Shown: positions 1-7,438 of the stretch, piece by piece
Layout: every line of letters starts with the position of its first letter
Numbering within the stretch: position 1 is the stretch's first letter
NCBI GenBank assembly: GCA_016650245.1
Contig: JAENWD010000171.1
Location: forward strand, 1-34,745
DNA from: Vicinamibacteria bacterium
Lineage (GTDB): Bacteria; Acidobacteriota; Vicinamibacteria; Vicinamibacterales; JAENWD01
Reading direction: 5' to 3'
Length of the DNA: 34,745 bases
The notes under the pieces: model-generated
What the model was told of the DNA's origin: nothing
Seen by the model: only the letters and a program-made list of their open reading frames with translations
Database searches by the model: none
Position numbers and translations under genes: made by a program

Positions 1-49
1 CCGAGGACAGGGCCAAACTGGCAATAGCGAGAGCGGTGACCCCGCGCAC
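1..49 (-). CDS. 5' fragment of an exported protein (possible GTG start, MRGVTALAIASLALSS...)
   Basis: Minus-strand reading from GTG at 49 gives a signal-peptide-like N-terminus; runs off the window edge. Confidence 0.3.
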   Translation of the reverse strand, partial: MRGVTALAIASLALSS

Positions 50-67
50 GGGGGAAGCCTATCAGAA

Positions 68-838
68 CTACTTGACCAGACGCACGTCGCCGCTGAACGT
101 CTTGAACGTCATCTCTCCGCCGGAGGCGTTGCTGAGGTTTGCCCGCATCTTCCGCTTCGATTTGCTCTGCAGCGTCAGCGGCACGGCGCTGTCGACGTCG
201 CCGCTGAACGAGTCGAACTCGACCGTCCCCGCGGCGCTCTCCGGCAGCCGTACTTCGATGTCGCCGCTGAACGTCTTGGCGTGCACCGACTGCCCCTGCT
301 GCCACGTCGCCGGCGCCAGGTAGATCTGGCCGCTGAAGGTCTCGGCATCCACTGACCCGGTGACCTGGTCGAGCCGCAGGTCCGACGAGAAGCCGTGCAC
401 CTTGTGGGTGCCGGTCACGCCGCTGATCTGCACGGGGCTGCTGAACACCTGCAGATCCAGGTTCGCGCTTTGTGGCACCTTGATGGTGAACTCGGTCTCG
501 ACGACGTTGTCGTCTTTCTCTTCCCAGTCCTTGTCCCGCTTGTTGGCCTCGATGGTGACCGAGCGGCCATCGGACTGGATGTCGAGCTTGATGCGGTCCA
601 GGCGATCGCGGGTCGCTTTGCGGATCGCGACAATCGCGACGTCCGATCGCGGTTCGCCGGTGATCTGGACGCGGCCCGAGAAGTTCTTGAGCGTCAGCGT
701 GCCGCCCGCCTGCATGGGCACGGTGCGCTCGACGCGTTCGGTTTCCTTGACAGCGCCCGTGGCGAGGGCCGGGATGCCCAGCGCCAACAGCGCCAGGGCG
801 GCGGTCAACGGGGCACGAGGGGTGAAGCGATGTGTCAT
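68..838 (-). CDS. DUF4097-family beta-strand repeat protein (exported)
   Basis: Signal peptide; repeated 'FSGDVxL/FSGxI' strand motifs typical of DUF4097; SD-like GGAGG upstream. Confidence 0.75.
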   Translation of the reverse strand: MTHRFTPRAPLTAALALLALGIPALATGAVKETERVERTVPMQAGGTLTLKNFSGRVQITGEPRSDVAIVAIRKATRDRLDRIKLDIQSDGRSVTIEANKRDKDWEEKDDNVVETEFTIKVPQSANLDLQVFSSPVQISGVTGTHKVHGFSSDLRLDQVTGSVDAETFSGQIYLAPATWQQGQSVHAKTFSGDIEVRLPESAAGTVEFDSFSGDVDSAVPLTLQSKSKRKMRANLSNASGGEMTFKTFSGDVRLVK

Positions 839-912
839 GGTTGTTGCGGTTCCTCCAGTCGCCTAGGTGTAGACGGAAGTGGTCCGGCTAAGGTTGCCCG
901 CCTTCGCGAAAG

Positions 913-1605
913 CTACGGCGCGGCAGGCCCTCGGGGGATCAGGCGCCCCGTGTAGATGGCCATCCCCACCACGGCGTCCACCCCAAGGGCGTCGAGCTGG
1001 TCGATCTCCTCCTGGGTCGTGATGCCTCCGGCGGCGACGACCCGCCGGATGGTCGCGTCCCGCACAGCCCGTATCGCAGCCATGTCGGTGCCCTGCATCA
1101 GGCCCTCCTTGTCGACGTGGGTGTACAGGAACTCGGAGCAGTACGGTTCCAGGGCCCGCACGGCCTCGACGGCCGTGAGCGGCACCGTCTCGCGCCAGCC
1201 CTTCACGGCGACGCGGCCCCCCTTGGTGTCGACGGCGGCAATGACGCGGTCAGTGCCGACGGCCTCGGCGAGCTCGGCGGCGAAGTCCAGCGCCGGGCGA
1301 CCGTCCTTGAACAGGGACGAGCCGACGATGACGTGCGTGGCGCCCTGCGCCAGCACGTCGCGGGCGCGCTGGATCGAACGGATGCCGCCGCCCACACGGC
1401 ACACCCGCTGGCCGCAGACGTACTGCACCAGGGCGTCGTTGTTGCCCGTGCCGATGGCGGCGTCGAGATCGATCAGCTGCAACCTGGGAAACGCGGCGAA
1501 GCGCCGGATCCACGCGTCGAGGTCGGCGTCTTCGAGGGCCAGACGCTCACCCTGGACGAGCTGGACGACTTTGCCGTTGCGGAGGTCAATAGATGGAATC
1601 AGCAT
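913..1605 (-). CDS. hisA: Phosphoribosylformimino-5-aminoimidazole carboxamide ribotide isomerase
   Basis: [20 protein letters not shown]..., VVAAGGITTQEEI; TGATG overlap with hisF; within his operon. Confidence 0.92.
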   Translation of the reverse strand: MLIPSIDLRNGKVVQLVQGERLALEDADLDAWIRRFAAFPRLQLIDLDAAIGTGNNDALVQYVCGQRVCRVGGGIRSIQRARDVLAQGATHVIVGSSLFKDGRPALDFAAELAEAVGTDRVIAAVDTKGGRVAVKGWRETVPLTAVEAVRALEPYCSEFLYTHVDKEGLMQGTDMAAIRAVRDATIRRVVAAGGITTQEEIDQLDALGVDAVVGMAIYTGRLIPRGPAAP

Positions 1606-2360
1606 CAGAGTCGAACGGGAATTCCTCTTTCCCGCAGGTGTGCCTTCAACGCACTCACACTGTGCTCCGCGTAGTGAAAGATCGAGGCCGCCAGCGCGGC
1701 GTCGGCGCGGCCGGAGGTGAACACGTCCACGAAGTCGTCGAAGCCACCGGCGCCGCCAGAGGCGATCACCGGGATGTTCACGGCAGTCGAGACGGCCGCC
1801 GTCATCTCGCAGTCGAAGCCGGACCGCGTGCCGTCACGGTCCATCGAGGTCAGCAGAATCTCGCCCGCGCCGCGCTGCTCGGCCTCGCGGGCCCACTCGA
1901 CGGCATCGCGCGACGCCGCCGTGGTGCCGCTGCGCGAGTACACCGCGAAGTGGCTGCCTTCGCGCCTCGCGTCGATGGCGACGATGACGGCCTGGCTGCC
2001 GTACTGCCGGGCAAGCCTGGTGATGATGGCCGGGTCGGCCAGCGCGGCCGAGTTCAAGCTCACCTTGTCGGCCCCCGCCTCTACGACCGCTGCCGCATCG
2101 CCGGCATCGCGGATGCCGCCGCCGACGCAGAGCGGGATGAACAACTCGCCGGCGACCGCGCGGACGGTGCGCGCCATGGCGAGGCGCTTTTCGAGTGTGG
2201 CCGTGACGTCAAGAATCACGAGCTCGTCGATGCCCTCGACGTTGTAGCGTCGCGCGAGCGCGGCCGGATCGCCCGCCGAGCGCAGGCCCTCGAACTTGAC
2301 GCCCTTGACGACCTGCCCGTCGCGAACGTCGAGGCACGCGATGATTCGTTTGGCCAGCAT
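1605..2360 (-). CDS. hisF: Imidazole glycerol phosphate synthase cyclase subunit
   Basis: [53 protein letters not shown]. Confidence 0.96.
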   Translation of the reverse strand: MLAKRIIACLDVRDGQVVKGVKFEGLRSAGDPAALARRYNVEGIDELVILDVTATLEKRLAMARTVRAVAGELFIPLCVGGGIRDAGDAAAVVEAGADKVSLNSAALADPAIITRLARQYGSQAVIVAIDARREGSHFAVYSRSGTTAASRDAVEWAREAEQRGAGEILLTSMDRDGTRSGFDCEMTAAVSTAVNIPVIASGGAGGFDDFVDVFTSGRADAALAASIFHYAEHSVSALKAHLRERGIPVRL

Positions 2361-2989
2361 CAGCGGGACACCTGTGTGGTCCTGGCCACGAGCCGCAGGA
2401 AGTTGCGCAGGATCGCCAGGCCGGTCTCGCTCGACTTCTCAGGATGAAACTGCACGCCCATGATCAGGCCGTCTTCGACGGCCGCGGCGAAGCGCTCGCC
2501 GCCGTACTGGGTCGCGGCCGCCGTGGCATCGTTCACCGGGCCGGCAAACGAATGGGTGAAGTACACGTTGCTCTGGTCGGCAAGACTCTCGAGCAGGTGC
2601 GAGGCTTTGGCCAGTTCCAGAGTGTTCCACCCGACGTGCGGCACCTTCAACCGATCGGCACCACCCGTCAGCTTCGTGCAGCGGCCCTCGACGACACCCA
2701 GTCCCGGACACTCCGGCGCTTCGGTGCTGCCCTCGTAGAGCCACTGCATCCCGACGCAGATGCCCAGGAGCGGTCTGCCAGCCGAAAGCCCCTCACGCAC
2801 GGCGGCGTGCCAGTCGGGCGTGAGCGAGCGTGTCGCCGAGAAGTGCCCGACGCCGGGAACGACGACGGCCGAGGCGCGAGACAGATCGGCGGGAGACTCC
2901 GGCGTGTAAATCTCAGCACCGAGGTGCGTGAAGGCCTTGCGCACGGAGGTGAGGTTCCCCGCACCGTAGTCAACCAGTGCGATTGCCAC
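2360..2989 (-). CDS. hisH: Imidazole glycerol phosphate synthase glutamine amidotransferase subunit
   Basis: [46 protein letters not shown] start at 2989 shares a base with the hisB TAG (TAGTG), so the ORF-track start at 3046 is probably too long. Confidence 0.93.
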   Translation of the reverse strand: MAIALVDYGAGNLTSVRKAFTHLGAEIYTPESPADLSRASAVVVPGVGHFSATRSLTPDWHAAVREGLSAGRPLLGICVGMQWLYEGSTEAPECPGLGVVEGRCTKLTGGADRLKVPHVGWNTLELAKASHLLESLADQSNVYFTHSFAGPVNDATAAATQYGGERFAAAVEDGLIMGVQFHPEKSSETGLAILRNFLRLVARTTQVSR

Positions 2990-3576
2990 TAGATCAGTCC
3001 CTTGGTACTCGGCAACGCCTTTGCCAGTTGCTTGTCCTTGCTGCACGCCACGCGCAGCGCCCGCGCGAACGCCTTGAACACGGCCTCGATGTGGTGGTGG
3101 CTGGACCTGCCGTACAGCACCTTGGCGTGCACGTTGGCGCGCGCGCCGATCGCAAAACCCTCGAAGAAGTCGTGCACCAGCTCGGCCTGCAGGTCGCCGA
3201 CGTAGCGGACCTTGACCTTCAGGTCCACGGTGGCGTGCGGCCGCCCGCCGAGGTCGAGCGCGACGACGGCCAGGGTCTCGTCCATCGGCATGACGAAGTA
3301 GCCTGCCCGGTTGATGCCGCGGCGATCGCCCAGGGCCTGCGAGACGGCCTCGCCAAGCGCGATGCCGAGGTCTTCGACCGTGTGATGCTGATCGACATCG
3401 AGATCGCCGGTGGCCTTGACGTCGAGGTCGAAGGCGCCGTGCCGGGTGAACAACTCCAGCATGTGATCGAGAAACCGGATGCCGGTCGAGATGGCATAGC
3501 GCCCGCGTCCCTCGATCGTCAACTTGAGCTGGATCCGGGTCTCGTTCGTCTTGCGATCGATTACGGCGCGCCGCAC
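2989..3576 (-). CDS. hisB: Imidazoleglycerol-phosphate dehydratase (monofunctional)
   Basis: [52 protein letters not shown]. Confidence 0.95.
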   Translation of the reverse strand: MRRAVIDRKTNETRIQLKLTIEGRGRYAISTGIRFLDHMLELFTRHGAFDLDVKATGDLDVDQHHTVEDLGIALGEAVSQALGDRRGINRAGYFVMPMDETLAVVALDLGGRPHATVDLKVKVRYVGDLQAELVHDFFEGFAIGARANVHAKVLYGRSSHHHIEAVFKAFARALRVACSKDKQLAKALPSTKGLI

Positions 3577-4607
3577 AGGTACTCCTCCATCGCGGCCACG
3601 GCCGCCTCGGTGGCCTCGACGGTCCCGGTCGTCACTCGGATGCAGCCGCGGCAGCCAGGATCGGCCGACTTGTCCCGAATGTAGATGCCCTTGCCCTGAA
3701 GGGCATCGGTCAACGCCGTGGCGTGGTCGCCGACGCGGGCCAGCACGAAATTCGCGCCGCTCTCCCAGTACTGGAAGCCGTGCCTCCGGCAGAACGCGTA
3801 GTAGCGCTCGCGCGAGTCACGCACCTGTCCGACGTACCAGGTGTGGTACTCGTGATCGGCCAGGGCGGCACGCAGCGCCGCGGCAGCCGCGACGTTCAGA
3901 CTGTAGGGCGGGATCAGCGGCCTGAACGGTTCCAGCGTCTCCGGCACGGCGACGATCGCGCCAGCCCTCAGCGCTGCCAGGCCCTGCGCCTTGGCGAAGG
4001 TACGACCGACGACGACGTTGGGCAGGCTGCCCAGCTCGTGGACGACGGTGTCGCCGCAGAAGTCGTGATACGCCTCGTCGACCAAGACGAGGGCGCCCGG
4101 CGGCAGGGCGCGCGCGACGGTCCTGATGTCGTCGTTGCTCACGCGTACTCCCGTCGGGTTGTTCGGGCTCGTGATGTAGACGACCCGCGTGCGCGGGGTG
4201 ATAGCCGCCAGTGTGCCGTCAAGGGGGAACGTGAAGTCCGCCCGAGGCGACACGAACACGACGCGCCCGCCGACAGCTTCAACGCTGATCGCGTACATGT
4301 CGAACGCCGGCAGAATTACGATGCTCTCGGCGTCGCCATCGGCGGGGCGGCGCTTCTGCCCGAGCACGGCGGTCAGAAAGATCCCCTCGTCAAGACCGTT
4401 GGTCAGCAGGAGCGATGACTGCGGCACGCCGAGGTACTGCGCGGTCTCGCGATAGACCGCGTCGTAGTCCGGGTAGAGCGCGATGTCGTTGCGTTCGAGC
4501 GCGCGCAGCGCTTCGAGCACCTTCGGCGAACACCCCGCGGTGTTCTCGTTCAGGTGCAGCCGCAGAGCGCCAGCGGCGGTCACTGGACGGTCGTACGCGT
4601 GGCTCAC
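3561..4607 (-). CDS. hisC: Histidinol-phosphate aminotransferase
   Basis: [50 protein letters not shown] start at 4607 in a GTGA overlap with the hisD stop; the N-terminal ~195 aa of the ORF-track entry are out-of-frame hisD sequence. Confidence 0.93.
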   Translation of the reverse strand: MSHAYDRPVTAAGALRLHLNENTAGCSPKVLEALRALERNDIALYPDYDAVYRETAQYLGVPQSSLLLTNGLDEGIFLTAVLGQKRRPADGDAESIVILPAFDMYAISVEAVGGRVVFVSPRADFTFPLDGTLAAITPRTRVVYITSPNNPTGVRVSNDDIRTVARALPPGALVLVDEAYHDFCGDTVVHELGSLPNVVVGRTFAKAQGLAALRAGAIVAVPETLEPFRPLIPPYSLNVAAAAALRAALADHEYHTWYVGQVRDSRERYYAFCRRHGFQYWESGANFVLARVGDHATALTDALQGKGIYIRDKSADPGCRGCIRVTTGTVEATEAAVAAMEEYLCGAP

Positions 4608-5845
4608 ACACCCCTCACGATCATGGACTGCGCGTGCGCGGTCAACCCCTCGGCCAGCGCCAGGGCGCGCACGGTCGGTCCCAGTGCCCTGAGTCCCTTT
4701 GCCGTCACACGCTGCACCGAGACGACACGGACGTAGTCTGCGGTGTGCAGGCCACCGCGCAGGCGCGCAGCGCCGCCGGTGGGCAACACGTGGTTGGACC
4801 CGATGGCGTAGTCGCCAGCCACCTGCGCGGTGTGCGGGCCGATGAAGATTGCTCCAGCGCGGCCCACGGCGGCAGCGGTCTTCTCGTCGTCGACGACCAG
4901 GTGCTCGGGAGCCATCCGGTTGGCCAGCGACACGGCCTCTGCCGGCGTACGCGTGACGATGACGCCGCCGTGCCGCGCAAGCGCTTCTCGTGCGGGGCCA
5001 CTGGCCGGCATCTGACGGACGACCTCCCTTGCGACCGCCGTGGCAAGCTGCGCCCTCGACGTGATCAGAATCGCGCGGGCGTCGGGATCGTGCTCGGCCT
5101 GCGCGATGAGATCGGCGGCCAGCCACACTGGATTTCCTCGATCCGAGAGCACCAGGATCTCGCTGGGGCCGGCCTGCATGTCGATGCCGCACTCAGCCGA
5201 GACGTATGTCTTGGCGGCCGCGACGTATCTGTTGCCGGGCCCGACGATGCGGTCGACGCGCGGGATGGCCTGCGTGCCAAACGCCAGTGCCGCGATCGCG
5301 TGTGCGCCGCCGAGTTGAAACAGGCGCGTGACGCCGGCAGCGTCCGCCGCTGCCAACACCGCAGGCTCGGGACGCGGACAGACGGCGATGATCTCGGCGA
5401 CGCCGGCCACACGCGCCGGAATCGCCGTCATCAGGAGCGACGAGGGCAGGGGGTACCGGCCACCCGGCACGTAGCAGCCCACCCGGTCGAGCGGGCGGAC
5501 CCGCTGCTCGACGGTGACACCTGGCGCGACCCGGACGCGAAACGACCGCGGCACCTGCGCGCGGGCGACCCGTGCGATGTTGCGGGCCGCCGTGGCGATG
5601 GCCAGCCGTACCTCGCGCGACGCCTGACGCGCCCCGCGCGTCCACTGGTCGCGAGGGATCTCGGCCGGGCCGCTGAGCCCGTCGAACTGTCGCGCGTATC
5701 GCGCGACCGCCTCGTCGCCACCCTTCCGCACGGCCTCGACGATGGCGACGACCGCCGTGCGTGTGGCGGCGTCGTCGTCATGCCGGGGCGAGAGCAAAGC
5801 GTCAACCGCGGCAGTGTCGGTCGACTTGACGATCCGGATGCTCAT
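4604..5845 (-). CDS. hisD: Histidinol dehydrogenase
   Basis: RVAPGVTVEQRVRPLDRVGCYVPGG, FQLGGAHAIAALAFGT, DMQAGPSEILVL, GSNHVLPTGG. Start trimmed to MSIRIVK at 5845. Confidence 0.95.
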   Translation of the reverse strand: MSIRIVKSTDTAAVDALLSPRHDDDAATRTAVVAIVEAVRKGGDEAVARYARQFDGLSGPAEIPRDQWTRGARQASREVRLAIATAARNIARVARAQVPRSFRVRVAPGVTVEQRVRPLDRVGCYVPGGRYPLPSSLLMTAIPARVAGVAEIIAVCPRPEPAVLAAADAAGVTRLFQLGGAHAIAALAFGTQAIPRVDRIVGPGNRYVAAAKTYVSAECGIDMQAGPSEILVLSDRGNPVWLAADLIAQAEHDPDARAILITSRAQLATAVAREVVRQMPASGPAREALARHGGVIVTRTPAEAVSLANRMAPEHLVVDDEKTAAAVGRAGAIFIGPHTAQVAGDYAIGSNHVLPTGGAARLRGGLHTADYVRVVSVQRVTAKGLRALGPTVRALALAEGLTAHAQSMIVRGV

Positions 5846-5855
5846 GGCAGCAGCC

Positions 5856-6746
5856 TTACACCACGATCTTGTTGAGCGGATACTCGACGATGCCCTGGCC
5901 GCCGGCAAGCTTCAGCCTGGGAATCAGGTCGCGCACGGTGCGCTCTTCGATGATGGTGTTGACGGCCACCCAGTCGCCGTCGCTGAGCGGCGAGATGGTT
6001 GGCCGCTGCAGGGCGGGCAGGAGGCTGAGGATGCGGTCGAGGTCGCTGCGCCGTACGTTGAGCATCATCCCCACCTTGCCGTGGGCTTCGATGGCCGCCT
6101 TCAGCAGCAGCGCGATGTTGTCGATCTTCGTGCGCTTCCAGGGGTCGCCGAGCGCTCCCTTGTTGGCGATGAGCTGCGTGTTCGATTCAAGCAGCGTCTC
6201 GATGATCCGCAGGCGATTGGCGCGCAGCGTCGAACCTGTCTCGGTCGCCTCGACGATCGCATCGGCGAGGACGGGGGGTTTGACTTCGGTCGCGCCCCAC
6301 GAGAACTCGACATCCACCGGGACGCCGCGCTGCTCGAAGTAGGCGCGGGTCACCCGCACCAGCTCGGTTGCGATGGTCTTGCCTGCCAGGTCCTCGGGGC
6401 ACTTGAACGGCGAGTCCTCCGGGACGGCAAGCACCCAGCGCACTTTGCCGAAGCTCTGCTTGGCGTAGATCAGATCGCAGATGGGCTCGAGGGCGTCGTC
6501 GCCCGGATGGCCGACCTCGTGCTCGCGGATCCAGTCCTGTCCCGTGAGGCCGGCGTCGATGACGCCATCGGCGACGTAGCGCGCCATCTCCTGCGCGCGG
6601 ATCAGCATGCACTCGATCTCCGGGTCGTCAATCGACGGGAAGTACGAGCGCGAGTTGACGTAGATGGTGAAGCCGGCGCGTGCGAACAGCTGCACGGTGG
6701 CGTCCTGGAGGGAGCCCTTGGGAATGCCGAGTCGTAAGGTGGCCAT
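5856..6746 (-). CDS. hisG: ATP phosphoribosyltransferase, long form with C-terminal regulatory domain
   Basis: [32 protein letters not shown], and a C-terminal ~75-aa region consistent with HisG long form (296 aa). Confidence 0.94.
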   Translation of the reverse strand: MATLRLGIPKGSLQDATVQLFARAGFTIYVNSRSYFPSIDDPEIECMLIRAQEMARYVADGVIDAGLTGQDWIREHEVGHPGDDALEPICDLIYAKQSFGKVRWVLAVPEDSPFKCPEDLAGKTIATELVRVTRAYFEQRGVPVDVEFSWGATEVKPPVLADAIVEATETGSTLRANRLRIIETLLESNTQLIANKGALGDPWKRTKIDNIALLLKAAIEAHGKVGMMLNVRRSDLDRILSLLPALQRPTISPLSDGDWVAVNTIIEERTVRDLIPRLKLAGGQGIVEYPLNKIVV

Positions 6747-6782
6747 AGTCTTGGTCCGTAGTCCGTGTTGGTTTCTACAGAA

Positions 6783-6840
6783 GATCAGGAGATCAGGAGA
6801 TGTCTCTTGAAGGAAATTCTCCTGACCTCCTGTTCTCCTG
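6783..6840. repeat. Inverted period-8 repeat between hisI and hisG
   Basis: agatcagg agatcagg agatgtct ... tctcctga cctcctgt tctcctgt; CAGGAGATCAGGAGA pairs with TCTCCTGACCTCCTG with one mismatch. Confidence 0.75.
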
Positions 6841-6878
6841 TTTTGAAACGACGTCCAAACTAATCTGAAGTTCGCACC

Positions 6879-7190
6879 CTACTCCAACATCCTGAAAAAG
6901 CACGTGCGCTGGCCCGTATGGCACACGTTGCCGTCGCCCAGCCTGCGTGCGCGCACGAGCAGCGTGTCGTCGTCGCAATCAACCAGCACCGCGACCACCT
7001 GCAGCCGGTTGCCCGAGGTCTCGCCCTTGGTCCACAGCGTGTTCCGCGATCGGCTGAAGAAGGTGACGTAACCGGAGTCGCGGGTCCGCGCCAGCGCTTC
7101 GGCGTTCATGAACCCGACCATCAGGACCTCGTTGCTTGCGTCGTCCTGGACAACCGCCGGGACCAGGCCATCGAGTTTCGTGAAATCCAC
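6879..7190 (-). CDS. hisI: Phosphoribosyl-AMP cyclohydrolase
   Basis: [51 protein letters not shown]...[11 protein letters not shown]...[15 protein letters not shown] start at 7190 preceded by GGAAGG. Confidence 0.95.
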   Translation of the reverse strand: MDFTKLDGLVPAVVQDDASNEVLMVGFMNAEALARTRDSGYVTFFSRSRNTLWTKGETSGNRLQVVAVLVDCDDDTLLVRARRLGDGNVCHTGQRTCFFRMLE

Positions 7191-7213
7191 TGCTGCCTTC
7201 CAATCATGGCTGC

Positions 7214-7243
7214 AAAAAAAACCCCCGCCGGTAACCGGCGGGG
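7214..7243 (-). terminator. Intrinsic terminator of the his leader (attenuator)
   Basis: Minus strand 5'-CCCCGCCGG-TTA-CCGGCGGGG-G-TTTTTTTT: perfect 9-bp stem (7223-7231/7235-7243), 3-nt loop, T8 tract; sits between the leader ORF and hisI. Confidence 0.93.
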
Positions 7244-7292
7244 CTGCATGACCTCTTACGTGTCTCTCGTCAGGTTTGGCGTGTTGTTCGCC

Positions 7293-7367
7293 TTACGCGC
7301 AGCTCGACGGGCCCGGGGCGGTGCCCAGGTGGTGATGATGATGCGCGTGATGGACAAAGCCAGCCAT
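7293..7367 (-). CDS. hisL: his operon leader peptide, MAGFVHHAHHHHHLGTAPGPSSCA
   Basis: ATG at 7367 to TAA at 7293; codons CAT CAC GCG CAT CAT CAT CAC CAC give 7 His in 8 codons; followed 50 nt later by a terminator and then hisI. Confidence 0.88.
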   Translation of the reverse strand: MAGFVHHAHHHHHLGTAPGPSSCA

Positions 7368-7378
7368 GACTGCCGAAC

Positions 7379-7408
7379 AGGCTAACGCACGCTTGCGCGC
7401 CGTGTCAA
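7379..7408 (-). promoter_or_regulatory. Putative his operon promoter
   Basis: TTGACA (7408-7403), 18-nt spacer, TAGCCT (7384-7379), just upstream of the leader ATG. Confidence 0.55.
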
Positions 7409-7438
7409 ATTCAGCCACAGAGCCGCAGGATTCTCGAA

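Noticed and set aside
1593-2447. Long plus-strand ORFs opposite hisF, hisC, hisD, hisG (for example 1593-2447, 3723-4418, 4415-5875, 5742-6737)
   Set aside because: Antisense shadows of well-supported his genes in GC-rich DNA; Arg/Ala/Gly-rich with no recognisable domain.
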